This document shows, piece by piece, positions 9,925-18,329 of a stretch of 64,000 bases of DNA (position 1 is its first letter; every line of letters starts with the position of its first letter). The translations under genes were made by a program, and so were the position numbers. Source of the DNA: JBJGXI01 sp045635475 (GTDB lineage: Bacteria; Bacillota; Bacilli; Bacillales; Amphibacillaceae); the NCBI RefSeq assembly GCF_045635475.1, contig NZ_JBJGXI010000030.1:1-64000 (forward strand), read 5' to 3'. The notes beneath the pieces are model-generated. The model did not search any database. It saw nothing but the letters and a program-made list of their open reading frames with translations, and was not told the origin of the DNA.

Positions 9925-11436
9925 TCATGTCTTTCTCTTTTTAATCCGACCTATTCCAAGTACTTTTGCTTCTTGACGTAAAGCCTTCATTAGACTAATT
10001 GTCATTAAAGCGATAATAATCGAAAATGGTAAAGCTGCTATAATCATCATATTTTGTAATGCTTGAAGCCCACCTGAGTAGAGAAGTACTAACGCTATTG
10101 TAGAGAGCAAAATACCCCATGTAAATTTAACTTTATTACCAGGTGTATGGGATCCATTTGTTGTCATCATACCTAATACATATGTTCCTGAATCAGCAGA
10201 TGTAATGAAAAATGACCCAATCAGCACGATTGCAGTTATTGACGTTACTAACGGCATTGGATAATTTGAAAATACCCCGAATAAAGATTCTTCTGCAGAT
10301 AATTTTGATATTTCAGCAATACCATTATGCTCCAGCATAATTGCTGAACCTCCGAAAGCTGAGAACCATAAAAAAACAACAAGCGAAGGTATTAGTAATA
10401 CAAAAAATATAAATTCCCTAATACTACGACCTTTAGAAACTCGGGCAATAAAAATACCGACAAATGGTGCCCATGCAATCCACCATGCCCAATAAAAAAT
10501 CGTCCACCCATTAATCCATCCACGAATGTCATCGTTGAACGGTGCAATTCTAAAACTCATTTGTGGTAACGTTTGAATATATGCCCCAACCGTATCCGTA
10601 AATAAATTTAAAATAACTAATGTTGGACCGAATATAAACATCAGTAAAAATAGAGCGCCGGCTAAAATCATATTAGCGTTGCTTAATATTTTTATTCCTT
10701 TACCTAGTCCAGACCATGCTGATATTAAAAATAAAACTGTTACAACCGCGATAATAACAAATTGTATCCAAATATTTTTGGGTATTTCAAAAAGATATGC
10801 CAAACCACCATTGATTTGAACTGCTCCAAATCCGAGCGATGTTGCAACACCAAGAACAGTTGCTAATACAGAAAAGATGTCAATAGCTTTTCCGGTTTTG
10901 CCTCTTACCTTATCACCAAAAATTGGTTCTAAGGTTGCACTTATTAAGTTCAACTTTTTATGTCTGAAATGAAAATAAGCTATTGCTAGAGCAACGATCG
11001 CATAGATACTCCACGCGTGAATTCCCCAATGAAAAAAAGTAAATCTAAGTGCATCCTTGATTGCTTGCTCCGTACCGATTTCTCCAGTAGGTGAGCTAAT
11101 CGCATAATGGCTAATTGGTTCTGAAGTACCATAAAAAACAAGCCCGATCCCCATTCCAGCACTAAATAACATTGCAATCCATGTGGGTGTAGAGAATTCC
11201 GGTTTTTCATCTTGATTTCCGAGCCTAATTCGACCAATAGGTGAAAAAAGTAAATATAAACAAATAACAAGCACAATCGTGACAATGATGAGATAATACC
11301 ATCCAAATGCATCAGAGAAGAAAGCTTGAATATTTGCAGTAAAGTCCTCAAATGTATTAGGAATAATAATTCCTGTAATAACGAGCAAAGAAAGGATACC
11401 TAATGATATGTAAAATACGATATAACGTTGTTTCAT
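9925..11436 (-). CDS. BCCT-family glycine betaine/choline-type transporter
   Basis: A 503-residue integral membrane protein with about twelve hydrophobic segments. Family signatures include the glycine-rich MGIGLVFYGTSEP segment and the tryptophan-rich GWTIFYWAWWIAWAPFVGIFIARVS stretch that forms the trimethylammonium-binding region in BCCT carriers. The length matches B. subtilis OpuD and Listeria BetL, so sodium-coupled uptake of betaine or a similar osmolyte is the likely role. The exact substrate cannot be read from the sequence. The gene is monocistronic, with a ribosome site (GGAGGTAG in sense) just ahead of ATG 11436. Long cytosolic tails for osmosensing are not evident. Confidence 0.9.
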   Translation of the reverse strand: MKQRYIVFYISLGILSLLVITGIIIPNTFEDFTANIQAFFSDAFGWYYLIIVTIVLVICLYLLFSPIGRIRLGNQDEKPEFSTPTWIAMLFSAGMGIGLVFYGTSEPISHYAISSPTGEIGTEQAIKDALRFTFFHWGIHAWSIYAIVALAIAYFHFRHKKLNLISATLEPIFGDKVRGKTGKAIDIFSVLATVLGVATSLGFGAVQINGGLAYLFEIPKNIWIQFVIIAVVTVLFLISAWSGLGKGIKILSNANMILAGALFLLMFIFGPTLVILNLFTDTVGAYIQTLPQMSFRIAPFNDDIRGWINGWTIFYWAWWIAWAPFVGIFIARVSKGRSIREFIFFVLLIPSLVVFLWFSAFGGSAIMLEHNGIAEISKLSAEESLFGVFSNYPMPLVTSITAIVLIGSFFITSADSGTYVLGMMTTNGSHTPGNKVKFTWGILLSTIALVLLYSGGLQALQNMMIIAALPFSIIIALMTISLMKALRQEAKVLGIGRIKKRKT

Positions 11437-11635
11437 TGTACTACCTCCTACATTAGTTAACGATAAGATATAGTCTTCTCTTTTTTAGTCAAATAATGTA
11501 ATGAAGAGGTAATATTTTTCTATGGATAGTCACTTCCCGGTTTTATCTTCATTTGCCAGTTAATGTGAAGAAGTATCTTTAAGGATGGACTGACCCAATC
11601 GATTGCTTTGCTGCTGAAATTATCATTGGCAATAT

Positions 11636-11663
11636 AAAAGCGGTTAAGCAAATGCTCAACCGC
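11636..11663 (-). terminator. Terminator of the GntR/DUF1648 operon
   Basis: GCGGTT and AACCGC at 11640-11645 and 11658-11663 enclose a smaller GCA/TGC stem. Read on the minus strand it is followed by TTTTATATT, 15 bases past the DUF1648 stop. Confidence 0.65.
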
Positions 11664-11678
11664 AAGATTAATTATTTT

Positions 11679-12788
11679 TTAAGATGCCATAAATGACAAG
11701 ATTAATATTAGAACGACAGGTCCAATTAAGACAAAATAACCAATCGGATTAGCAAAGTTTAATGTCCAGCCAATGCCAAACCGTTTTTCTACAAAAATAG
11801 ACGGATCATTCGAATTAAAATAAATTAATCCACCTTTCCAGTACTGATCTTCATCTATACCTTCAACTGTTGCGTCTTGGTGTACTAAAGCTTTTCCTTC
11901 CAGATCTGAGTCAACACTTCCAACCTTAACGGCCAAGCCAACTGCACCGGCCAAAATTAAAACAAGAAATACAAGTGGAAAAAGCATTATTAACGATTCA
12001 CTCAAGAGGTTTTCGTACAACAATTGAAGCTGTATAAGTGAAAACAAAATCGTGATTAAAATATTCGTGACAAATAAAAACCAACTTGTATATTTACGCA
12101 AGCGCAATTGGCGCAATGTGGAGGATGTTATATTACCAGCATTTATTTTAATTCCTGACCGTTTCGTAAATACGTTTATGCCAAAAAACATTAGTTGCAT
12201 GACAAGCAAGAGGATTGGAAGGTTGATCACAGACATCCAGCTCTTTTCGGTAAATGCATCTGGTTGCCCATCTGGTCCCCAATGCGTTGGAATTTGACTT
12301 GGCAATCGGTCAAACGACAGGATGGTTAAAGCCATTAACGCAACTGTCATGATGATTGGTATCAAGTGCACAAATGAAGCGAGCATTTCATCCCTAGAAC
12401 GAACTTTTAGGTCTGCATAGTGAACTTGATTAATTGTCCCATACCATTGTTGTGAGCGCTTGAGCTTTGTCATTTTATAATGAAAGTAAAAATAAAGTGA
12501 TAACCCAATGATCAGGATGATAAACGGAATGATGGTGCCTGCTAGTACGAGTGTTACTTCTTTTACATTGGCGGTTTGGCTCCAAAACCAAAAACTAACC
12601 GTAACTATTATTGCTACTATTGTAGTTACAATTGCATACACTTTTTTATATTGCATCACTTTTGGATGTTTTGTTTGGTTATAAGGAATCGTTACGCCGA
12701 AAACGACCGTGCGTTTTACAATAAATGGGACAGTAATTTGAAAGAAACTAACAAATAGAATCGTTATTAGCAAGATAATAAAAGCCAT
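11679..12788 (-). CDS. DUF1648/DUF5808 membrane protein
   Basis: A 369-residue membrane protein with about eight hydrophobic segments. The middle contains the DUF1648 signature (LPSQIPTHWGPDGQPDAFTEKSW) and the C-terminal part contains a DUF5808-like motif (DEDQYWKGGLIYFNSNDPSIFVEKRFGIGW, here broken up in the description: DEDQYWKGGLIYFN and RFGIGWTLNFANP). Proteins of this kind are commonly encoded next to a YtrA-type GntR regulator, as here, and some are linked to cell-envelope or autoimmunity responses; the biochemical role is unknown. Its ribosome site lies inside the end of the upstream gntR gene (2-base gap), so the two are co-translated. No transport or catalytic motif is evident. Confidence 0.85.
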   Translation of the reverse strand: MAFIILLITILFVSFFQITVPFIVKRTVVFGVTIPYNQTKHPKVMQYKKVYAIVTTIVAIIVTVSFWFWSQTANVKEVTLVLAGTIIPFIILIIGLSLYFYFHYKMTKLKRSQQWYGTINQVHYADLKVRSRDEMLASFVHLIPIIMTVALMALTILSFDRLPSQIPTHWGPDGQPDAFTEKSWMSVINLPILLLVMQLMFFGINVFTKRSGIKINAGNITSSTLRQLRLRKYTSWFLFVTNILITILFSLIQLQLLYENLLSESLIMLFPLVFLVLILAGAVGLAVKVGSVDSDLEGKALVHQDATVEGIDEDQYWKGGLIYFNSNDPSIFVEKRFGIGWTLNFANPIGYFVLIGPVVLILILSFMAS

Positions 12789-12790
12789 GA

Positions 12791-13168
12791 TTAAGCCTCC
12801 TTAATATTTTTGATTACAGTTGTAATTAATTCATGCAACTGTTCTTCATTCATCCCGTTGGCCATTGCTTCTACAACGACCGGCTTGAATTCGGTAGATA
12901 ATGCTGACAGGCGATTATTAGTAATTTGTTTGTCTTTATTAACGGTGATCATAGCGCCTTTTTTGGGAACAATCTCAATAATTCCTTTTGACTCTAGTTC
13001 GTGATAGCTTTTATTTACGGTGTGCATGTTCACACTAAGATCTCCTGCGAGTGCACGTACAGACGGGAGCGTATCACCTAGGCTCAAATCACCGCGCACG
13101 ATTGCTTCCATAATTTGCGTCCGAAGCTGGACATATAAAGGGACGTCCGAATTCGGGTCAATGAACAT
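12791..13168 (-). CDS. GntR-family regulator (YtrA subfamily)
   Basis: A 125-residue regulator with an N-terminal winged helix-turn-helix (about 10-75: VPLYVQLRTQIMEAIVRGDL, LPSVRALAGDLSVNMHTVNKSYHELE) and a short helical dimerisation tail, the hallmark of the YtrA subfamily. GGAGG sits seven bases ahead of ATG 13168. It is the first gene of a two-gene operon with the DUF1648 protein. A perfect inverted repeat at 13221-13247, overlapping its probable promoter, is the likely autoregulatory operator. YtrA proteins often respond to cell-wall-active compounds, but the effector here is unknown. Confidence 0.9.
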   Translation of the reverse strand: MFIDPNSDVPLYVQLRTQIMEAIVRGDLSLGDTLPSVRALAGDLSVNMHTVNKSYHELESKGIIEIVPKKGAMITVNKDKQITNNRLSALSTEFKPVVVEAMANGMNEEQLHELITTVIKNIKEA

Positions 13169-13220
13169 GTTATGTTTCCTCCACTCTTATTTCTTTCTTG
13201 TTATATATATAATATAACAG

Positions 13221-13247
13221 ATTTGTTCTATATTGTATAGAACAAAT
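13221..13247. promoter_or_regulatory. Perfect operator upstream of gntR
   Basis: ATTTGTTCTATA and TATAGAACAAAT form a perfect 12-bp inverted repeat with a 3-base spacer, 53 bases upstream of the gntR start. A TATATTATAT stretch toward gntR could be its -10 element, so bound repressor would cover the -35 region. YtrA-family regulators are known to use such symmetric sites for autorepression. Confidence 0.75.
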
Positions 13248-13438
13248 TATGTTGAATATACGAATTAAAGTGCATTTGATCTAACTGAGAGCCGTAATTT
13301 CACGGGGGATGTAGTGATAACTGATACCACTATTTGGCTCAAGTGACATATCCCATCTCCCCTTGAGCTATTCACTATACGAAGCACATCTAACCAAGTA
13401 CAATATTTAATAACGCTATCACTAGGAGATACACACAT

Positions 13439-14671
13439 ATGAACAGAAACTCGAAAACAAACTATTATTTATTGCTATTCGTGATTTTCGGAGGGTTTTT
13501 AATCTTTGGTGTTTCAGAAAATATTAAGGGTCCCGCAATACCGGAGATGCAGACAGAACTCGCTTTGAGCGATGGTATGCTTGGTTTGCTTTTAGCAATC
13601 AACGCATTTGGCTTTTTACTCGCATGCACTTATACGTCCTGGCTAATTGAAAAAATCGGTGCAAAAACGATTAGTATAGTTACTTTTCTCCTAATGGGAG
13701 TATCGGGCATTTTTATTTATTTCTCTAGTAGCTTCCCAACATTAATTGGAGCTTATTTTGTGTTGTACCTAGGAAACGGTATGCTTGAGATTGGACTTGC
13801 GATTATTGCTGCCCGGCTTTTTACCAAAAATACGGGAACGATGCTCAATCTGTCTCATTTTTTCTATGGACTAGGTTCCACAGTTGCCCCGATCGTTGCT
13901 GCTCATATGATGGGGTGGGAGATTTCATCAACAATCTTAGGCTGGCGCGGCATGTATATGATTATGCTATCGTTATCTCTTTTACCGATCATTCCAGTTG
14001 TGTTAAGTCGCTTTCCGAAAGAACAGTCAGAGGAAGAAGATCGCACATCGTATAAAAAGTTAGCTAAGGATCCGATTGCCTGGCTTATCGTTTTCGCGTT
14101 ATTGATGGGGGTAACGACAGAATTAGGAATTGCTGCTTGGCTAGTAAACTATCTTGTAAAAGTTGACCAATGGACAGTAGAGGCTGCTTCCAACCTTCTG
14201 GCAATATTCTTTTTCACATTTATGCTATCGCGCTTATTATTAGGACCTGTGACCGATAGGTTTGGTTATGCTATTTCGATTATTGTCTTTTCTGCGTTTG
14301 CAGGTATTATTAGTATTATCCCTGTGTTTGCAGGTGAACATGCTGCCATATTATTTGCGATTGCAGGTTTCGGAGTTGGTCCGATTTATCCTACGATGAT
14401 GGCCTTGCTTGCCAAAAAGTATACAAAAGGGACAGATACAGCGATTACCTTCACCGTTGTCCTGATCGGCATAGGCGGCGTAATTACTAATTTGATAATC
14501 GGCTACTTGATTGAAATTGTTACAAACTTACAATTACGGCCAACCTATGAAGCTAGTAATCAATTAGGCATGCAAGCAGGATATTTGTTTATTGCTAGCA
14601 CCGCACTATTATGTAGTCTTGCTACGGTGTTTATTTATGTACGGCTTAAGAAAGAGGGGCAGTTGTTGTAG
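13439..14671 (+). CDS. MFS transporter (FHS/sugar-type)
   Basis: A 410-residue permease with about twelve transmembrane segments. The segment NLSHFFYGLGSTVAPIVAAH after helix 4 resembles the fucose-galactose-hexose group of the major facilitator superfamily (including B. subtilis GlcP-type carriers), and the A-loop motif appears as TSWLIEKIGAK and GPVTDRFGY. Proton-coupled uptake of a sugar is the most likely role, but the substrate is not readable. AGGAG lies nine bases ahead of the ATG. It is divergent from gntR and monocistronic, ending at a terminator at 14789-14820. The 5' region from 13302 can fold into small hairpins of unknown meaning. Confidence 0.8.
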   Translation: MNRNSKTNYYLLLFVIFGGFLIFGVSENIKGPAIPEMQTELALSDGMLGLLLAINAFGFLLACTYTSWLIEKIGAKTISIVTFLLMGVSGIFIYFSSSFPTLIGAYFVLYLGNGMLEIGLAIIAARLFTKNTGTMLNLSHFFYGLGSTVAPIVAAHMMGWEISSTILGWRGMYMIMLSLSLLPIIPVVLSRFPKEQSEEEDRTSYKKLAKDPIAWLIVFALLMGVTTELGIAAWLVNYLVKVDQWTVEAASNLLAIFFFTFMLSRLLLGPVTDRFGYAISIIVFSAFAGIISIIPVFAGEHAAILFAIAGFGVGPIYPTMMALLAKKYTKGTDTAITFTVVLIGIGGVITNLIIGYLIEIVTNLQLRPTYEASNQLGMQAGYLFIASTALLCSLATVFIYVRLKKEGQLL

Positions 14672-14788
14672 GGTGCCGTTCCCTTGCGACCGTAGGTGTT
14701 CCAAAGTGGTGTTTTTGTCATAATGACCGATTCAGGATATTGAGATAGACTTTCACTATATCATAAATTTAATAAGCTATTATACCGA

Positions 14789-14820
14789 CGTTTCTCATAA
14801 CTCCGAGAAGCGTTTTTTTT
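14789..14820 (+). terminator. Terminator of the MFS gene
   Basis: CGTTTCTC and GAGAAGCG pair (one G-T) around an 8-base loop, followed by eight T. Confidence 0.75.
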
Positions 14821-14837
14821 ATGGTATAAGAAATCTT

Positions 14838-14859
14838 TTAAGGTTCGCTTAAGGTTCGC
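14838..14859 (+). promoter_or_regulatory. 11-bp tandem direct repeat upstream of htrA
   Basis: TTAAGGTTCGC occurs twice in perfect tandem with an 11-bp period, about 80 bases upstream of the htrA start. Direct repeats spaced by one helical turn are the usual target of OmpR-type response regulators. In B. subtilis htrA genes are controlled by CssR, but the sequence here is not the published CssR site, so the factor is inferred only. Confidence 0.5.
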
Positions 14860-14940
14860 AATCCATAATAGCGATAAGGTTAAAACAACGCCTAATCGGA
14901 AGTTAAAAAACAATGAAAAATTTGGAAAGAGGTGATTCAA

Positions 14941-16119
14941 ATGAGTAAACCATCAAGGCTACGTAATTTTGCAAATACATTGGGAGCGGGGATTCTAGGG
15001 TCCGCTTTAACACTCGGGGTTGTAACACAAACTGGATATTTTGAAACAGACACCACGATTCCTACTAGTGAAGAGGACACGCTAGAGATCGCTAACGATT
15101 TGAAAGCAACCGAAACAAGTACGGCTGCTGTCAATGTTCAGCAAGTTTCAGCTACCGATAACTCCGTAGCTGAAATAGTTGAACAAACATCGGAGGCAAT
15201 TGTAGGCATCGTGAATATTACACAGCAAAGTAATCCGTTCACCCGTTCAAGTGAAGAAGCTGAAAGTGGCACCGGATCAGGGGTTGTTTTTGAAGTCAGT
15301 GATGATGCAGCCTATATTGTGACAAACAATCATGTTATCGAAGGTGCAGATGAAATCGAAGTTTCCTTATATAACGAGCAAGTTGCAACTGCTGAATTAG
15401 TAGGAACTGATTCGTTAACGGACATAGCTGTCTTAAAAATAGCAGGTAGCTTTGACATTACACCGATCGATTTTGGAGATTCTACTACGCTTCGTGCGGG
15501 TGACCAAGTTATCGCCATTGGAAATCCATTAGGACTTAAGTTGTCGAGAACAGTGACACAAGGGATAGCCAGTGCAGTGGACCGTACGATTTCGGTATCT
15601 ACCTCTGCCGGTGCGTGGGAATTAGATGTTATCCAAACAGACGCAGCAATTAACCCAGGAAATAGCGGAGGAGCGCTGATTAATGGCGCTGGTCAATTAA
15701 TCGGAATCAATAGTTTGAAAATATCTGAAAGTGGTGTGGAAGGACTTGGATTTGCGATTCCAAGTAATGATGTCAGCACAATCATTAATGAACTTATGGA
15801 AAATGGTAAAGTATTACGCCCATATCTCGGTGTCAGCCTCGTAGGATTAAATGAAGTAGCGCCATACTATTTGAGAAATATTGCAGATACGATTACAGAT
15901 GGTGCCATTATTTCATACGTTGATGAGAACTCAGTAGCAGCAACTGTTGGGCTACAAGTGGAAGATATTATTGTTTCTATAAATGGACAGTCCATCCAAA
16001 ACGATGATGAATTCCGCAAATACTTATATACTGAATTATCGATTGGTGACACCGTAACGATTGAATTCTACCGTGCTAATCAATTACAAACGGTTGAAGT
16101 TACGATGCCAGGCAACTGA
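14941..16119 (+). CDS. htrA: HtrA-like membrane-anchored serine protease
   Basis: A 392-residue protease with an N-terminal hydrophobic segment (about 12-30) that anchors it to the outer face of the membrane. A trypsin-like domain has the full catalytic triad: His in TNNHVIEG (about 130), Asp in LTDIAVLKI (about 161) and Ser in NPGNSGGALIN (about 242). One C-terminal PDZ domain follows (about 290-390: PYLGVSLVGLN ... VGLQVEDIIVSINGQ). It degrades misfolded proteins in the cell envelope. GAAAGAGGTG precedes ATG 14941; the alternative GTG at 14932 overlaps that site. The next gene is a parvulin-type foldase, making an extracytoplasmic quality-control pair. A tandem repeat upstream suggests response-regulator control. 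Which HtrA paralogue this corresponds to cannot be told. Confidence 0.93.
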   Translation: MSKPSRLRNFANTLGAGILGSALTLGVVTQTGYFETDTTIPTSEEDTLEIANDLKATETSTAAVNVQQVSATDNSVAEIVEQTSEAIVGIVNITQQSNPFTRSSEEAESGTGSGVVFEVSDDAAYIVTNNHVIEGADEIEVSLYNEQVATAELVGTDSLTDIAVLKIAGSFDITPIDFGDSTTLRAGDQVIAIGNPLGLKLSRTVTQGIASAVDRTISVSTSAGAWELDVIQTDAAINPGNSGGALINGAGQLIGINSLKISESGVEGLGFAIPSNDVSTIINELMENGKVLRPYLGVSLVGLNEVAPYYLRNIADTITDGAIISYVDENSVAATVGLQVEDIIVSINGQSIQNDDEFRKYLYTELSIGDTVTIEFYRANQLQTVEVTMPGN

Positions 16120-16268
16120 CTCAACATAATCATAGCATAGCTAAGGTATCCGCATGACGGGTTAATCCGACTGTGTGAATGGCTTAAATCAAGATTATCT
16201 AATGAACAACTAAAAAACGTTATGCATCAGCGGTTTTTGCAGATTCGCTTAACAAAAGGAGAAATATG

Positions 16269-17147
16269 ATGAAAAGTTTAAATAAAAGTTCAATATTTTG
16301 GATACTCGGGATTGTGTTAGCCGTCCTGCTATTAGTAGCAGTTTTCTTTCAAAAAGACGAAACCAGTGCAGTTGCTACAATTAATGGAGAAGAGATTACG
16401 GATGTAGAATTAAATGAAGTTCTCGTAAAGCAATATGGTACTGATACGTTAGATGGACTGATCTCACAGAAAGTAGTTAAAATGGAAATTGAAAATGCAG
16501 GCATTGAGGTAACAGAAGAGGAAATAGACCTTGAACTTGAAGAATATATAGCCTATTACGGTGGTGAAGAAGCTTTTCATACTGATTTAGATTCGAGTGG
16601 TGTGACTGTGGAGGATATAGAGGAAGACATTGAGATTTATATTGCCACAAATAAAATTTTAGCGGACCGTTTTACAATAACAGATGATGAGATGCTAACC
16701 TATTTTGAAGAGAACCAAGATTCATTTGCCCAAGCTGAACAAGTGCAAGCGAGCCATATCTTAGTTGAGGATGAGGCAACAGCGAATGAGGTAATTGAAA
16801 AACTAAATGCTGGAGAAGATTTTGCAGAATTAGCGCTCGAATATTCAACAGATACAACCACGAGTGAAACAGGTGGGGACCTTGGTCTGTTTGGAGCTGG
16901 TGAAATGGTACAAGCATTTGAAGATGCTGTTTTTGCCATGGAAATTGGTGAGATCAGTGAGCCGGTAGAAACAGAATATGGATTTCATGTGATTAAACTT
17001 GTTGATAAAGTGGAGGCTACAGAAGCTAATTTTGATGACGTAAAAGCTGAAATAGAAACAACCCTATTTGATACAAAAGCAGATGAGGAATACGCCGTTT
17101 GGCTTGATGAAATAATGGCTGAATATGATATTGAATATTTGTTGTAG
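16269..17147 (+). CDS. PrsA-like parvulin foldase, membrane anchored
   Basis: A peptidyl-prolyl cis-trans isomerase of 292 residues. Residues 8-28 form a membrane anchor; there is no lipobox Cys, unlike B. subtilis PrsA. A SurA/PrsA-type N-terminal chaperone part (about 35-155) is followed by a parvulin domain (about 157-250: QASHILVEDEATANEV, FAELALEYSTD, GGDLGLFGAGEMVQAFEDA, TEYGFHVIKLVDK) and a short acidic helix. It should help exported proteins fold outside the membrane. ATG 16269 is preferred over 16266 because the AAAGGAG at 16255-16261 is better spaced. It lies 150 bases after htrA with no clear terminator between them. Confidence 0.88.
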   Translation: MKSLNKSSIFWILGIVLAVLLLVAVFFQKDETSAVATINGEEITDVELNEVLVKQYGTDTLDGLISQKVVKMEIENAGIEVTEEEIDLELEEYIAYYGGEEAFHTDLDSSGVTVEDIEEDIEIYIATNKILADRFTITDDEMLTYFEENQDSFAQAEQVQASHILVEDEATANEVIEKLNAGEDFAELALEYSTDTTTSETGGDLGLFGAGEMVQAFEDAVFAMEIGEISEPVETEYGFHVIKLVDKVEATEANFDDVKAEIETTLFDTKADEEYAVWLDEIMAEYDIEYLL

Positions 17148-17475
17148 GGGTGAGTGGGGACAACTAGTTTGTCCCCATAAATCTTTTGGTGTTATCGAAG
17201 AGCCTGTGTTCGAACGATTTGCCCCCATCCAGCTTATCTATTTTTACGGTGATGTCTATCATAATAAAAATAGATGCACTGGATCCAAAAATAATGCTAG
17301 CAAAACGAACTTAAATGAAAGTGTATTCATACTTGACTCGAATGAAAAACAATTAGTAAAAATTTCTATACGGAATTCATAGTAAAATTTATGGAAGTAA
17401 TTTATAATGTAAATATACCTATTTTTTACAAAATTCAGCAAAAAGCTACAATAGGTATTACAAATAATAATCTTT
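17148..17475. other. Intergenic DNA between the foldase gene and the Ter island
   Basis: A hairpin at 17155-17177 (TGGGGACAA with TTTGTCCCCA) may end the foldase transcript, although no oligo-T follows closely. I see no gene in the remainder, which is AT-rich. Confidence 0.4.
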
Positions 17476-17502
17476 TGAAACCTTTTTTTGCTTCGTTCCG
17501 TA
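17476..17502 (+). promoter_or_regulatory. ECF-sigma (sigma-W-like) promoter of the Ter island
   Basis: TGAAAC at 17476-17481 and CGTA at 17499-17502 with a 17-base spacer resemble the sigma-W/M/X consensus (TGAAAC, 16 bases, CGTA). In B. subtilis the related yceCDEFGHI cluster is under several sigma factors including sigma-W, which supports the reading. Transcription would begin near 17510. A hairpin at 17574-17595 (TAAATCACG, TTTG, CGTGATTTA) lies just before the first ribosome site. Confidence 0.55.
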
Positions 17503-17621
17503 CATAATATTGTAATAAAGTTAAAGGAGCTCGTTCATAAATAATTAGAATTGAGTGTGAAATGATGCAATCTTAAATCACGTTTGCGTGATTTAAATAT
17601 AATAATGAAGGAGTGAATGGT

Positions 17622-18224
17622 TTGTCTATTTCTTTGCAAAAAGGACAACGTATCGACTTAACAAAAGGAAATGCTGGTCTTTCGAAGATTATGGTTGGTT
17701 TAGGCTGGGATCCAATTGAAACTAAACGTGGTGGAATCTTAGGCGGCTTATTAGGAGCTGGAGCACCTGATATTGATTGTGATGCTTCTGTTCTAATGCT
17801 CGAAGATGATAAATTTATGAACAAGAAAAACCTGATTTATTTTGGTAATTTGAATAGTTCATGCCGAAGCATTAAGCATACAGGGGACAATCTAACTGGT
17901 GAGGGTGATGGAGATGATGAACAAATTTTAATTGATCTTCAAAGCGTGCCTTCAAATATCAATAAACTAGTTTTTGTTGTTAATATTTATGATTGTGTAA
18001 GACGTAAACAAGATTTTGGGATGATAGAAAATGCGTTTATTCGTGTAGTCAATAATTCGAATAACCAAGAAATTGTAAAATTTAATTTAACAGATAATTT
18101 TTCTGGAAAAACAACCTTAATAGTTTCAGATATTTATCGCCATGGCAGTGAGTGGAAGTTTGCTGCAATTGGAAATGCTACAAACGATAGTGGATTGGAA
18201 GATATCGTTCGTTGCTATACGTAA
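17622..18224 (+). CDS. TerD-domain stress protein (YceC-like)
   Basis: A 200-residue TerD protein. TerD domains bind calcium through clustered acidic residues and occur in tellurite, phage and general stress operons. Visible motifs: LSISLQKGQRIDLTK at the start, DCDASVLML, and the acidic loop DNLTGEGDGDDEQ. It differs from its two neighbours by a glycine-rich insertion (GGILGGLLGAGAP) between the domain start and the acidic strand, as in the YceC subgroup. TTG 17622 is chosen because it aligns with the other TerD starts and has GAAGGAG eight bases ahead; a GTG at 17613 overlaps that site. It is the first gene after the putative sigma-W-like promoter. Confidence 0.88.
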   Translation: MSISLQKGQRIDLTKGNAGLSKIMVGLGWDPIETKRGGILGGLLGAGAPDIDCDASVLMLEDDKFMNKKNLIYFGNLNSSCRSIKHTGDNLTGEGDGDDEQILIDLQSVPSNINKLVFVVNIYDCVRRKQDFGMIENAFIRVVNNSNNQEIVKFNLTDNFSGKTTLIVSDIYRHGSEWKFAAIGNATNDSGLEDIVRCYT

Positions 18225-18247
18225 TACTAGATTTAGTCTATTAAATT

Positions 18248-18286
18248 GAGTCAATTAGTTACCTTAAATCAGAACTATGAAATTGA
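18248..18286. repeat. Inverted repeat between the first two terD genes
   Basis: AGTCAATT and AATTGACT form an 8-bp inverted repeat with a loop of about 23 bases. The adjoining ACTATGAAATTGACT resembles the ends of a small element at 35830-35987. Confidence 0.35.
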
Positions 18287-18329
18287 CTAACCTAAATCAG
18301 ATTTTGAAAATAGAAAGGAAGATTTAATA

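Noticed and set aside
17125..17382. 85-codon frame after the parvulin gene
   Set aside because: It overlaps the end of the foldase gene, crosses a hairpin, and lacks a ribosome site and protein-like composition.
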